Source of the DNA: Gigaspora margarita
Taxonomy: Eukaryota; Glomeromycota; Glomeromycetes; Diversisporales; Gigasporaceae
Reading direction: 5' to 3'
NCBI GenBank assembly: GCA_009809945.1
Contig: WTPW01000562.1
Location: forward strand, 239,724-303,723
Length of the DNA stretch: 64,000 nt
Below are positions 36,946 through 49,005 of the stretch, piece after piece; position 1 is the first letter of the stretch, and each line of letters starts with the position of its first letter. Position numbers and translations under genes: made by a program. The notes beneath the pieces were generated by a model. It did not search any database. It was not told the DNA's origin and was given only the letters and a program-made list of their open reading frames with translations.

Positions 36946-37595
36946 TAGGGTTCTGCAATTTGATTTGATCTTCAAATATTTGAATCAAATATTTGATCAA
37001 ATTCAAATTCAAATTTGACTATATTTGATTTGATCAAATTCAAATCTGACCAAATTTGATTTGATTTATTTCATATAAACATAATGTACAAAATAAAAAT
37101 TTTAGAATATTGTATATGCAATTTATTATTTTGAACAACTTAAACCATAAATATTAGTTGGCAACTTTAATATATAGTTATAATTATGTAATAACTTTTT
37201 ATATTAGCAATTCGCCAATAAAATTTTTTATATGCAAATGACCTAAATGAACTTAATAACCCAAATAACTTTGTCATGATTTGATGACTTGGGTTATTTA
37301 AATTTCGATCAAACGATTCATTTACCATTCCCTGGGTTGAGCCGGGCATATAAATTTTTTTTGGGCTTGGGCCCGAGCCTACAAATACTTTGCCCAACCT
37401 AGCCTATTTCAAAACCTACATGCATTATTGTTATGCAGTTAAAGTTGGTCATTTATACGTAAAAAAATTAGACTGGGATATAAACTCTATATGTGCAATG
37501 ACCTAATGATTAAGTGACCCTCAATTTGACGAAATTGACAGGGCGTAGGATCGATTTCCGAACACGTGATTTTCCGGCATCAATAGTCAGAAAAA
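36946..37595. repeat. Partial hAT-like copy and foreign segment, probable misjoin
   Basis: 36913-37067 is nearly identical to 37597-37748. The first copy breaks off at about 37068 into unrelated sequence. That sequence includes an AAATGACC/GGTCATTT-type fragment (37235-37335) and a GGGCTTGGGCCCGAGCC palindrome (37361-37377), and runs to a single N at 37596. The repeat then starts again. An assembly join is the simplest reading. Confidence 0.6.
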
Positions 37596-37628
37596 NTCTA
37601 GAATCACAAAAGATAATATATCTAGAAG

Positions 37629-37914
37629 TAGGGTTCTGCAATTTGATTTGATCTTCAAATATTTGAATCAAATATTTGATCAAATTCAAATTCAAATTTG
37701 ACTATATTTGATTTGATCAAATTCAAATCTGGCCAAATTTGATTTGATTTGACAAATATTTGATTTGATTTGAAAATTACTATTAAAAATTCAAATTCAA
37801 ATCAAATTCAAATCCAAATATTTGAATCAAATCAAATTCAAATCAAGGTCAATTTGATTTAATCAAATTCAAATTGACCCAATATTTGATTTGATTTGAA
37901 TTTGAGAAACCCTA
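37629..37914. mobile_element. hAT-like MITE, AATTTGATTTGATC word, copy 1
   Basis: The ends are TAGGGTTCTGCAATTTG and, from the right, TAGGGTTTCTCAAATTC. The 286-bp body consists almost wholly of AAATTTGATTTGATC-type words in both orientations. The flanks TCTAGAAG and CTAGAAAG, compared with the empty site in the neighbouring unit, support a duplication of about 7-8 bases. Confidence 0.8.
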
Positions 37915-38510
37915 CTAGAAAGGCTTTTAATCTCTTTCTCAACCTTTTTTAATTTATTTTAATTACTATCGAATTCATATTTTAAACAATCTCTGGCTCA
38001 AATCTAGCTATAAATATTTCTTTGGTATTAAAATATGGATTTAAAATTCAAAAATGAATATATTTTTTATAGTCTTTTTGGCCTGATTTGATATATAAAT
38101 AAGATATTAAAAGATTATGCTATCTTGCTTGTTCTTGCAATAGCCAAAAAATACTAAAGATACAAAGTGTTTAAGTATGTTTTTTGAGTATTATTGCAAG
38201 TTTAAAATGCATACCAATTTTAAATATGTTCTAGAATTAATTCTAAAAGCAATTCGTTACTATCTAACAAAGGTAAAATTTGGACTAGATATAAAATTTT
38301 GGTACTCATCCATAGAGTGAGTACCAAAATTTCTTGTATTCTAAAGGTTTCTAAACCTGTTTTCAATTTTGTCTGAGTATGTATTTTGTTTGCTACTACA
38401 AGAAGACATTCTAAAACTGAATAATTATAAAAACTAAAGTAAAAAAATAATATCAAAGTACCAAAATTTTGAGCAAAAAGACACTCTAAAGCCAAATTAT
38501 TATGATAAAC

Positions 38511-40279
38511 TTTAGACAAAAAATGATACTATATATTGTTTTTCAGGTTTGAGAAAAAAACTAAAAAACATAAAGCAAAATTTTGGATATGGGTATCAAA
38601 ATTGTTAGCTTAATTGCTTGCCAATTGGGCATTAGAGTGTAATCTATAATAATATTAGGAAGTATAGAAGCCTCTTATGTAATCTGAATATCGATCAGAA
38701 TTTGATCTAGTATATTGTTTATATCCACTTTTATTACAAAAAATAAGAGGCTTATTAGCTAATTTTCTAATATACTTCCAATAAATAGAACACTCTTCTT
38801 TATACATACAGGATTTTTTACAAGTTTTACTTGTAAACTTAATAAATAGACAAGAATATTCATCATATAAATCTATAGCTAATGATATTTTTATGGAATT
38901 ATTATTTAAATAAAACAATTTTATAACTATTATATAGTAAATCAATATCCATATACAATGAGTATACAAATAACTGAAACAAAGCCTACATATCAAAAAG
39001 TTGAGCAAATTTAATTAATATAATCAAAGCAGGTCTCTATTATAGAAAACCAAAAGATAGCAAGTTTATACAAAACTATAAAGAAAAAATAAAAAAACTA
39101 TGTCAAACAGAAGATCCAGAAGAGTATGTATTAAATTTAGCTATGAAAATATTCTCTAATGAAGATAAATATTATAAAATTATGAATAACTACAAAACAT
39201 AGTATGATAATAATCCAAAGATTAAGATCTTCCGTAACTCTATCCACTGATTACTTGTACCAATATATATGCTAACACTTCAGAAGTATTGTTTCAAGAA
39301 ACAGTAGAAAAACTAAGGAAAAACATGCATTCAGACAGCTATTATTCAGGGATATAGCTAACTGAGTATCTGCTAATAGCTTTAGAGTTTGTCACTCACT
39401 GCTCTGGCTTTGGCACTTGTCGTTTAGAGGTAAACTACTTGCTAACAAGCTTAGAGTTTATCACTTACTAAAACTGCTGAGATTTGGAAAAGAAAATACT
39501 TGGTGGCACTTTGATGGAAATAGAACCTTACGGGAAGAACCACCATCCTTACCTTGGCTACAAGTGAACTTTTTGGTATCATTGGTTTGTGAAGAATTTT
39601 TAAAAAAAGTGGGCATTTTGGCATAGCTCCTCCAAAAGATCTGTAGTGTTTACTGTTCCCAAAAAGGAAAAACACTGACCAAATTGGATACAACTATCAC
39701 GAGTGGCTTAAAAATAAGTAACGTGAACTAACATGCGAGACTCTTGGGAAACCTGCTGGAAAAAAATTCTAGAAGCTTTTTTTCAAGCAGTCCGGTCTAT
39801 ATGACTGCTTTTTGTTTAACATGTTGGGATCTAGGCCAGTTTTTAGCTGGGCAAGGTTATCGATATTAACAATTTTTATTTTAAAGTCTAATAGGTTACT
39901 GTAAAAATAGTTTGTTCAGCTAACTTTGGGCCTCAGATAAAGATTGAATAGTAGTGAAAGGCCATCATGAAGTCTGAGCTTCTTATTTTTGTGTAATTGT
40001 AATATATTATTCTTTTGTATGTAATAATATTAAATTCAATAAAGAAAAAAGAGCAAGGCTTCAGTTGTAAAACAGAAAAAAAAAATAATCCAAAGATTCT
40101 TAATTCTATTATAGAACTATATAAGTTATATTACAAATTAGCTAAAGATCATTTTGTCAAAAAACCCCAGATTAATAAAGAAGCAAAAGCTTTTTTTAAT
40201 TTGTAAAAAACCAGAAACACCAACTTGAAGCATTCCATAAGTATCTTTTATATTATAAAATTTTTAACTTGTAAATACT
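38511..40279. other. Unrecognised decayed sequence
   Basis: Short frames exist: about 39015-39200 on plus with AGLYYRKPKDSKFIQNYK, 40015-40206 on plus, and 38655-39008 on minus. They look like remnants of transposon coding sequence, but I cannot name a family. 39560-39690 matches the repeat at 26745-26960. Confidence 0.35.
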
Positions 40280-41560
40280 TACTAAAAAGGTAATTGTGTA
40301 TCAAAAGAAATAATTAAAAGCTCTTTTTTAACAAAAAACCACTTTGGTCCATTGCTTTTATTATCTTTTAGCCAAAACAAGATTGGCTGATTTTTTTGTA
40401 CCAAGAATTTGCGAATATGATAAACTTGTAAAGACCAATTTATATCAGTTGTATATTTTTTTTTATCTTCCAATTTTTTAGGTTCAAGTAGATATAAAAC
40501 AAAATCATTATATGTTAAATAAACTTTATCAAAACCTATAGATTTATATCTTAGTTTGAATGACTTTCATATACATATTCTAATTTCTAAGCTTCAACAG
40601 ATATTATATCAATTAATCGTATTTTTGTATTATTAATTTTTTTAAGAAATATAACAAGTTTATTTACCCAAGCTCTACAATGCTCTGTTAAAAGTAATAA
40701 TAACTCTATAGCATCTTGAATAAAGAATACCTACTCTTGCAAAGTTCGATTAAATTTTTCAACTATATCCTATCTTTTTTTTTATTTGCTTCTACTAATT
40801 TTTATATTATATTTATTCATTAACTCTTTACACTTTTCATAAAATTCTAAACCATAATTAGTTTGCAATATTTTTAATCATTTAAGAGAAAAGTTGTAAA
40901 ATTTATAAAGTTTAATAAATCCTTTAGCAATACTATTAAAATCTTGATTTGTTAAAGGACAAACCCACTTAGTTTGACTTGCAATATTAATACATATCAA
41001 AGCATATCTATAAATTTTATTTCCAACTATATCATAAGGCATATAACATAAATTAGCTTGTATAACTTCCATAGAAATAGTAATCTTATTAAAACTAGTA
41101 CAAAAAATAGATACTTTGGACAAGGTTTATAAATTAAATATAATAACTATAACAGATTATAATAAAATTTAAATTAAAATAAAATTATAGTATAAAATCT
41201 TGACAAATAAATTTTTTGGAGTGTATTTTTTATAGTTAGAGGTTAGAATTAGAGGTCAGTTTAAAGTGAAATATATTAAACAAGTATAAGTAGGGTTTTG
41301 AAGTTAGAAGGTTAAATAGAAAATGTAGATTCATTTTAAATTATAATTTGCAACAATAACTGTCTCTTAAGCTATTCTTCTACTTCAGCTAATGTAAAAT
41401 TAAACCCAATATGCTTTGAAGCTTCAAGAAGATTTTTAGCAGTTCTTTGATAGCCATTAAGTTGATAATAAATCTTATACAAAGCAATAGATATATCTAG
41501 TTTACAAGCTTTTTAGAATCTATTTGTATTATAGGAATAAACAACATTTTTTCTAGTTTT
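40280..41560 (-). pseudogene. Integrase (rve-type) remnant
   Basis: On the minus strand an integrase can be followed. An N-terminal helical part lies near 41540-41370 (DISIALYKIYYQLNGYQRTA). The core follows with PYDIVGNKIYRYALICIN and ASQTKWVCPLTNQDFNSIAK, then IVEKFNRTLQE, then a C-terminal part with DINWSLQVYHIRKFLVQKNQ at about 40440-40380. The first acidic position (EVIQAN, codon 41052-41054) and the second (TNYG, codon 40857-40859) both read Asn where Asp is expected; Glu at 40758-40760 remains. Several stops interrupt the frame and a MITE is inserted near 41138-41370. Retroelement and Ginger-like transposon integrases are both possible sources. Confidence 0.78.
41138..41370. mobile_element. 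MITE with GCAGATTATAAT-type ends, copy 1
   Basis: The ends read CAGATTATAATAAAATTTAA and, from the right, TTGCAAATTATAATTTAAAA. The interior matches the complement of 43728-43912 (AAACCTACTTATATTTGTTT and ACTTCTAATTT). It interrupts the integrase remnant. Confidence 0.6.
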
Positions 41561-41639
41561 TTTCACAAGCTCAAAAAACAATATATAGTAATTACTTATT
41601 TTTTAAAAAAAGTAATAATCTTATTATCTGGCTTTGAGC

Positions 41640-43562
41640 AAGAATTGCAAAAAGGTAGTAGCAATAATAGAACAAAAAGATAGTAAAAGATTCGAACAAT
41701 TTAAAGATACTTTATTTGTAATACAAGATTGAGTCTGCAAATTACAACAGGATTTTGTTTCAAAAGAGGATTATTTTAATTACCTTGAAAAGAAATCTTA
41801 ATCTATGATAAAGAACTAAACTCATTGTGATTAAAAATTTCAAATTTTATAAAACAGTTAGATAATGTATTTAAAGAATCACAAAAACAAGAAAATTATA
41901 TAAATTATTTAAAAAAAACAGTTAGCATTTTTTCAAAATGAAATAGACAAGCTTAATAAAAAATACTTGATTTGTATAAAAGTTTCTATAATATAAATAT
42001 GTTGCAACAACAGGATCATCTAGATTATCTCTACCTGAAAATCAAGCTACAATCCAAAATTATAGAATTCAATTAGAGATCTATAATATTAGATTATATT
42101 TCTGAAGCCCAACTACAATAACACCAACTATAAATAGCATTGTAAATTATTTTAATATAATTTCTGATGCTAAAAACAGGTTTAAAAGATTAGTACTAAA
42201 TATATATCTACAAGCAATACTCAAGCAGTTAAGCCAATTAGCAGATTTACAAACTCAGCTAATAAATTTGCAAAACCAGTTAGCTAATTTACAAATCTAG
42301 TTTGCTAATTTACAAACCCAGTTAGCTATACTTCAAAATGACTATAATTTTTTTACCAGGCTTATAAGGCCCACAGAACATAGCATAATATATTTAAATC
42401 TTGAGAACTTAATAGTCGAATTACAATCTATATACAAAAAAAGAAAAATATCAGAATTGTATACAAAAAATTTTGCATTAAGATTTACTTAATACTAACT
42501 ACAAAAATGAAAAAAATTTAAGACTATAAAAAATAATCTATTGCTTTGAAAAACAAGAGCCCGAAATTCTGAACAATTAATTAATAATTTAAATCAACAA
42601 ATTATATTATTACAAAATAATATAGCAAACATGATAACTTTACAAGATATTATTTTTTCATTATCCCTATCCCTATTGTTTGCTCAAATTTTTCAATAAA
42701 TAGATCAGGAACCTTCTGATGAATATTATAATAGAAACCCGAACATTTTTCATATAGGTTATAACTGGATTTTGGCCAATTTTGCTAAAAATAACAAAAT
42801 CTATTTACTTTAATAACTTCTAATCCAGTAATCAGAATTGAATATTGAATAAACTTTTTTTTGTTAGATGTGCCTCACTGAGAGCTTCATTTAAAAAAAA
42901 GTTCATTCAAATTGGACTACTGGATACCAAAATAATTGCCCATAACTGTTTTTTGCTTCTTAAATTTTAGGTGTTTTTGCTAAAAAATTTTAAGTATGAC
43001 CTCTATACTAGATATCTAGGGTCCTATTATAATAAAATAGTACAAGTTTTTGCTTATGTAGTGCATTAGTAGCTACTGGATTTAATAATGCTATAAAAGC
43101 TAAAATTTTAAAATCTAAAATGTCTGGTAAATATATATCTATTCTAGTCAAACATCTTGCAGGTACAAATATTGATACTCTAGCATGATTTTTAACTTGG
43201 TTATGGTATAAATATCATGAAAAAACAATAGGATCATGCAATATCTCTTTATCCAGATTAGTACAAGAAAAATTGAACTCTACTAATACTTCTCAAACCT
43301 ATAAAGAGAGAATTTGTCTTTTATTGTTATAGACACCAAATAATAATTAGAATGTATTGGCTTTATTATGAACTTATTATCTAATAAATTATTTACAAGA
43401 GTAAAAATAACAAATCTAGCAGATATAAATGCTTTCTTTACTACTGTTAAAGATATATAGCTAGAGCAAAAACATTTTAACTTTATATATAATGGAGTTA
43501 ATAGCAATTTATCAGTTTTTATAATTTTATCTAATATATTACCTAGTAAAAATTTAACTATA
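41640..43562 (+). pseudogene. Decayed gag-like gene, upstream half (coiled coil)
   Basis: Broken frames are interrupted by many stops. At 42225-42350 there is a strong Leu/Gln heptad stretch (LQNQLANLQ, LQTQLAILQ), a coiled coil in the style of retroelement gag proteins. A hairpin insertion occupies about 42760-43015. The last part, 43440-43562, is open (VNSNLSVFIILSNILPSKNL), stopping where the Tigger element starts. The other half continues at 52799. Confidence 0.65.
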
Positions 43563-43727
43563 CAGTTGCATCTCCTAAGTGCATGCTCTGGGGACCAGGT
43601 ATAAGTATGCACTTACAGAGAGTGTGCATTTATAGAATTAACTTAGATAACCAATCAAAATTGAATTCAACTATGTGATCATACTTTAATAGCTTTAAAT
43701 AAAATTTTATATAGAATTAATATTGTG

Positions 43728-43912
43728 GATTATAATAAAATTGGATTAAAATAAAATGCAAGTTTTCTATTTAATTCTAAAACCTACTTATATTTGTTTA
43801 ATATAAATTCTACTCTAAAACTAACTTCTAATTTACTTCTAATACTAAAAAATGCATATATTTTTATACTATACATTATTCATTTTAATCTTAATCTGTT
43901 ACAATAAATTTA
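43728..43912. mobile_element. MITE with GCAGATTATAAT-type ends, copy 2
   Basis: The left end is GGATTATAATAAAATTGGAT, and the right end reversed is TGTAACAGATTAAGATTAAA. The interior is the complement of the copy at 41138. It lies between the Tigger left end and the transposase. Confidence 0.55.
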
Positions 43913-43984
43913 TACAGTCAAAGTAGTAAAATAGGACTGAAAAAATAGCAGTATCATATTTGACCTATTTGATCTTGTACTGCA

Positions 43985-44115
43985 TTGGCAGGGTTGTTAG
44001 TACTATAGTAATTTATCTGTAAGTTACTATAAAATTATTATTTTTTAGCAACTTACCATGGTAACTTACAAGTAATTTACATGTAACTTATCAGTAATTT
44101 ATGGTAAGTTTACAG
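43985..44115. repeat. Array of GTAACTTAC-type palindromic words
   Basis: CAGGGTTGTTAGTA at 43991 is followed by several GTAACTTAC/GTAAGTTAC and CAGTAATTTA words. It resembles one end of a hAT-like element of the kind seen elsewhere here; the partner end was not found. Confidence 0.4.
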
Positions 44116-44223
44116 CTTTGCATTATTTTGTGCGTGCTTATGATTTTTAAAAATGGAATATGCATTGTTTATAACCAAATTTGAAGAGACTTTTTAAAAA
44201 ATTCTTCTGATTAATTCGGTAAT

Positions 44224-44342
44224 TGTGATAAATTAAATTGATTAAAATGAAATCAGATTAAAATAAATAATGTTTAATATAAAAAACTTGTAAAAATAAA
44301 AATTTTTATCATTTTAATCTGATTTAATTATAATCTGCAACA
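44224..44342. mobile_element. MITE with GCAGATTATAAT-type ends, copy 3
   Basis: The ends are TTGTGATAAATTAAATTGAT and, from the right, TTGCAGATTATAATTAAATC. The stem continues AGATTAAAATGA. About 120 bp, a nearly pure hairpin. Confidence 0.65.
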
Positions 44343-44922
44343 TCTATTCTAATTGAAAAAAAGTTTTTTTTTAATTCTCAAGAATAGATACTCTTCCAAA
44401 ACCAAAATCTCGGGTTCTCAAGCCTCAAGAATTACTTTGTTTAATCTGTTCATAAAAAATTCAGTACTAGTAAGTAGAAATCGCTCATGTCAAATTTGAT
44501 CATATTAAAAATGAATTAATTTAAATAATTAAATTACTTTTGTTAACTTATCATTTCTTGTTTGATTATTTAAACATACTCAAACAGAACAAGTTTGTAT
44601 TCTATTATTTACATGAACATCTTGTGAGATATAAACTTTATTTGTTATCAATTACTTATATTACAAAATAAAGGTCTGTCTCTAATAGCAATGACCCAAT
44701 TATGAAACAATAGCCTGATAAATTTAATGATCTTCCTTGAACTTACCTAATTTAAATATATTAAAGCCTTTCAAATATAACTTATTTGTAAAAATAACAT
44801 ACTATTAAGACCAAAAAAAAAATTAAAATTGGTATACTCCTTAAATTTATGTGATAAAAATTATAAAAAAAATTACTTAAATAACTTATCTCTTATATAA
44901 TCTGGTTTTTTTGTTCAAAAAA

Positions 44923-46666
44923 ATGCCTAAGAGAACAACTCTTACTGATGCACAAAAGCATGAACTTTGTGTCTATGCACATAATAATAAAAAAACTTAG
45001 TCTTAATATGTTAAATAGATTGAGAACAAATGGTACTTTAAAGTTGATGAAAGCACAATTTTACATATTTTGAAAATAGATAAAGAATGATTTGATGATA
45101 ATAATATTAATTCTAATACAAAGCATCACAGAACTGTTACATATTCAAAACTTAATCTTACCCTTAAAGAGTTCGTGTTGATTTATTAGCATCAAACAAT
45201 TATCACTGATGCTTTACTTATTGAAAAAGCAAAAGTACTTGCTGATGGTTTAGAAATTCCTCAAGGTGCACTAAGTTTTTTCTAAGACTGGCTTTATAAG
45301 TTCAAAAATCGAAATGGCATTTGTCTATATAAACTTCAAAATGAATCTGCATATGCTGATATAGTGGCAATTAATAATATCATGCTATCAATAAAAAAAT
45401 ATGTGCTCAAATTACCCTCCTAAACTGATCTACAATATGGACAAAAATGGGCTTTTCTATCAGCATAGCATATATTTTAAATAAAATAAATTTAAATGAA
45501 TCTAGAGTTTTCTTGTCGTATAAACCATATTACTAAACTTTACCTTTAAGTTAGAACCCAATCATATATTGGTGACCCAACATCTTTCTGAACGTAAAAT
45601 AAGTAAAAAATGGCTCTCAATTGTATTGTATGCAAATGCTAATGGCTCCCATAAACTGAATCCTTTTATAATTAGAAAATATAAAAAGCCATACTATTTT
45701 AAAAATATTAATGTTAGTAACTTGCCAATGACATATAAAAATAGTACTAAAGCCTGGATGATTATATCTTTTTTCTATAAATGGGTTCTTGAATTTGATT
45801 GCCAAGTCAGTTTGAAGTATCAGGCCAATGTGTGCTTTTACTTCTTGACAACTGTTCTAGCCATGATATTGGTAATATACTCTTAGATTTACTGATATTT
45901 TATTTTTATCTCCAAATATGACTTGAGAATTCAGCTTATAGATACTGGTATTATTGTTAATTTCAAAAAAAACTATTGTCACCTCCATGTTCGGTAAGTT
46001 TTTTTTTAAAAAATAAAATTGAATCTATAAAAAAAATCAAATTTAAATGTTACACTAATTAGATCCTTTTTTTAAGTTGGATGTTATAGCAAGTCAAAAA
46101 TGGACAATGTTCAGAAGATTTAAAAATAGATATGTTACAAGCAATCCATTTTACTATTCAAGGGTAGGATGAAGTTAAAGCAAATACAATCTGAAATTGC
46201 TGGTATTACACAGAAATTTTTTCTGCAGATGATGACTCTAACTCAAGTTCTTTAGAAGATTTTTGCCAAACCACAGATCCTATTATCAATGATATTGCCA
46301 ATACACTTGAAACTTTTGGTCTTCCTGACTCTATAAATGTTGAAGAATACCTTGCAATTCCAGAAAAAATATTGTTTATGAAGTTCTCTCCAATAATCAA
46401 GTTATTATGGAGCTTGTTGAAACTTTCAAAACAGACGATCCAATTGGTACTATCTTGAAAGATGCTAACAATAGCTTTGAAATCCCTATTGTTGGTGCTA
46501 ACATGGCAACTGCAAGTTTGAAACCGTGCTTACATTTTTACTTCAGCAGAATAATACAAAAAAATATATTAGTCTTGTAAAAAAAATTAAAAATTTTATC
46601 AAAAAGATGAAAGTTGGCCACATGCGACAAAGTAAAATCAATCAATTTTTTATAGAAAAAAATTAA
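44923..46666 (+). pseudogene. Pogo/Tigger-like transposase (CENP-B-type HTH and DDE), decayed
   Basis: ATG at 44923 starts MPKRTTLTDAQKHELCVYAH, a psq-type helix-turn-helix. The CENP-B/Tc5-like domain follows (KLNLTLKEFVL, then LLIEKAKVLADGLEIP), then the DDE domain. Catalytic positions are recognisable: YNMDKNG (Asp codon 45440-45442), LLDNCSSH (45847-45849) and IDTGII (45941-45943). NLPMTYKNSTKAWMI is conserved. In-frame stops occur at 44998, 45004, 45016, 45088, 45187, 45283 and 45421, and there are frameshifts. A GT-AG intron of 83 bases (45994-46076) splits R from WML. The tail ends IEKN-stop at 46664-46666. It would have cut and pasted the surrounding element; this copy cannot. Confidence 0.88.
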
Positions 46667-47060
46667 ATAATAAATTGTTGGCTATTGTTTGGGTAGTATA
46701 GATTGTTTTCTTCTCTCTCAGTTCGTCACTTTTAATAGTTTAATAAGCATCAAGGATTTTTGCTTATAAGAAAAAAATTATAATTTATTTTTTAAATTTT
46801 TTTTTTGTGTGCTTGTAATTTTTGCTTACTAAACTATGATTGAAGATTGATATGAAAAGTGATTTATGATTTGGTATATGGCGAACTTGATCCAAATACT
46901 AACAAAGATAATAATGCATTATTTTATGAAACAGATGAAATGAGTATTGTCAAAAAATTAGCCTATGAAGCTAACATCTATCCTCTAATTAAAATTAAAG
47001 ATCCAAATTTAACTCCTTGTAAGGAAAATTATGATAATAGAACTCTCTAAATTTAGATAA
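46667..47060 (+). other. Tigger 3' region
   Basis: A/T-rich sequence with one 63-codon frame (46859-47047) that I do not recognise. 47049-47060 (AAATTTAGATAA) is the left target duplication of retroposon S4. Confidence 0.4.
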
Positions 47061-47697
47061 TGTCCTCTGAGTCAATAGAATAGCAGTTATACTCCAAGGA
47101 TGCAAATCAAAAGGTTGCTGGTTCAATTTTTGGTAGCAGCGAAATTGTAATACTATGTTTCAGGTTCTTTCATATTGGGAATACTCTGCATAGATCAGAG
47201 GGTTTAAATAGGCAACACCCATAGCAGGTTGCAGATATGACAGCTAGTGTGAAACCTTTGGGCGAACTACACAAATTAGACACCAAAAGTGCATGTGTGA
47301 CTAGCTGTACTCTCATCTATACGGGATCCAGAAAGTGGTGCTACAGTAGTCAGGATCAAAACCCCAGAAATGAAATGAGTTAGAACCTGATTTGGATTAA
47401 CCTAAGTCACGAGACATAATGCAAGGCCCAAGTCTGAGAAGATACTATATGAACTTGTGGCACAAACATTCTGATGTGTCGTCCGTTTGTACCAACATCT
47501 GACCTGCCGGTTAAAGAGTATTCCAGCTGATTGAAGGCAGTGCTAGGAGGGTAATACTCAGTGCCCACCAGGCTTTTGAACAGTCTGAAATAGGGCTAGC
47601 TGGATGTAAGCTACGTAGTTATAGCTAAACATGTATGTTCATTTGTATATAATGAATAAAGTTTAAGTACACATAAGCAACCGGTACAAGTTTAAAA
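47061..47697 (+). mobile_element. Retroposon copy S4, different head and tail
   Basis: The flanks AAATTTAGATAA (47049-47060) and AAATTTTAGATAA (47698-47710) are a target duplication. The tRNA-like head differs from S1-S3: it has CTCCAAGGATGCAAATCAAA and GGTTGCTGGTTCAATTTTTG (B-box-like). The shared central block is at 47197-47324 (CCTTTGGGCGAACTACACAA). The 370-base region after the block and the tail (GAATAAAGTTTAAG, A-run) are unlike the other copies. Confidence 0.85.
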
Positions 47698-47969
47698 AAA
47701 TTTTAGATAACTATGCGCATATGTTTATATATACATACGTATATATATAACTAGCAAGGTTAACTTTATATAGTATTTGAAGCCAGGTCAGAAATAATGA
47801 TACTGTTTTGTATAAAATGATCTCATATATTGTATAAAATAAATTTTTAAAAAAGATGTATGAGGTCATCTTGCAAATTGTATAATATATTGTTAACAGG
47901 TTGCAAAAATCCTTTATTGTGATTGGTCAGCTTTGAAATTAGTCATGTGTGTGCATTTAAAAGGGTGTA

Positions 47970-49005
47970 TATATCAGTCACAGAACATGTCTATATAAAA
48001 TGCTTTGCAATGCTATTACTTATAAATCAAATGAGTTGACTCATCTCAATTTTATATGTAAATTTATGCAAAAAAATTATTTAAATTTAATTTTTGTAAA
48101 AATGTATATATAAACCTTTCTTTAAACTTTAAATATATATTTTTTAGCATTTAATGATCTTTAGTTTAAAGCCAAAGTTTTTAATCACTAGTAGTTTGAA
48201 GTTAATCTTTCTTTAAAGTTGGTCAATTCTTTACTATGTTCTTTAAGTCAAATGAGTAACTCACCCTATATAATAATATGATTGGTTAAAGTAGTTTTTT
48301 AAAAATATGATAGATGCCATTAAGTAAAGGCTTCTTGTGCTCTAATTAAAAGTTAAAGAGGAAGAGGTTCTTCTGATTCCAATGGTAGTTAAATCATCAA
48401 AATTGGCTTAGTGGATCCCAAGATACTTGGAATCAAAGAAGAGAACATAAGGATCTGCAAATTTACTATTACACAAAGTATTATAGTTTATAATACTTTG
48501 TGTAATAGTGAATTTGCAGATCCTTATGTTCTTTTCTTTGATCCCAAGTATCTTGGGATCCACCAAGCCAATTTTGATGATTTAACTAACATTGGAATCA
48601 GAAGAACCTCCCTCCTATTTAACTTTCAATTAGAGCACAAGAAGCCTTTACTTAATGGCATCTATCATATTTTTAAAAAACTACTTTAACCAATCATATT
48701 ATTATATAGGGTAAGTCACTCATTTGATTTAAAGAACATAGTAAAGAATTGATCAACTTTAAAGAAAAATTAACTTCAAACTACTAGTGATTAAAAACTT
48801 TGGCTTTAAATTAAAGATCATTAAATGCTAAAAAATACATATTTAAAGTTTAAAAAAAGGTTTATATGTATTTTTATAAAAATTAAATTTAAATAATTTT
48901 TTTGTATAAATTTATATATAAAATTGAGGTGAATCAACTTATTTGATTTATAAGTAACAGCAATGCAAAGAACATATCCTATGACTGATATATGTTTTAA
49001 ATCCT
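47970..49005. repeat. Giant palindrome, axis near 48487
   Basis: Arms of about 515 bases match with few differences: CTTCTTGTGCTCTAATT, GGATCCCAAGATACTTGG and CACAAAGTATTATAG occur with their complements. The open frame at 48411-48689 is a by-product of the palindrome. It is inserted in the Tigger element, directly left of element B. Confidence 0.82.

Larger units (their letters stand above)
36216..38510. repeat. Tandem duplication of a ~700-bp unit
   Basis: Unit 1 (about 36216-36905) and unit 2 (about 36905-38510, enlarged by insertions) share AAACAATCTCTGG, ATAGTCTTTTT, CTTGCAATAGCCAAAA and a GTACCAAAATTTCTTGTAT hairpin. Unit 1 preserves the empty site CTAGAAGGCTT of the hAT-like element found in unit 2. 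No coding. Confidence 0.7.

Noticed and set aside
46859..47050. 63-codon frame as a gene
   Set aside because: It begins from a non-ATG codon, is short, lies in the decayed Tigger tail and has no recognisable family.
48411..48689. 92-codon frame
   Set aside because: It reads through the axis of the 1-kb palindrome, so both halves are reverse complements.
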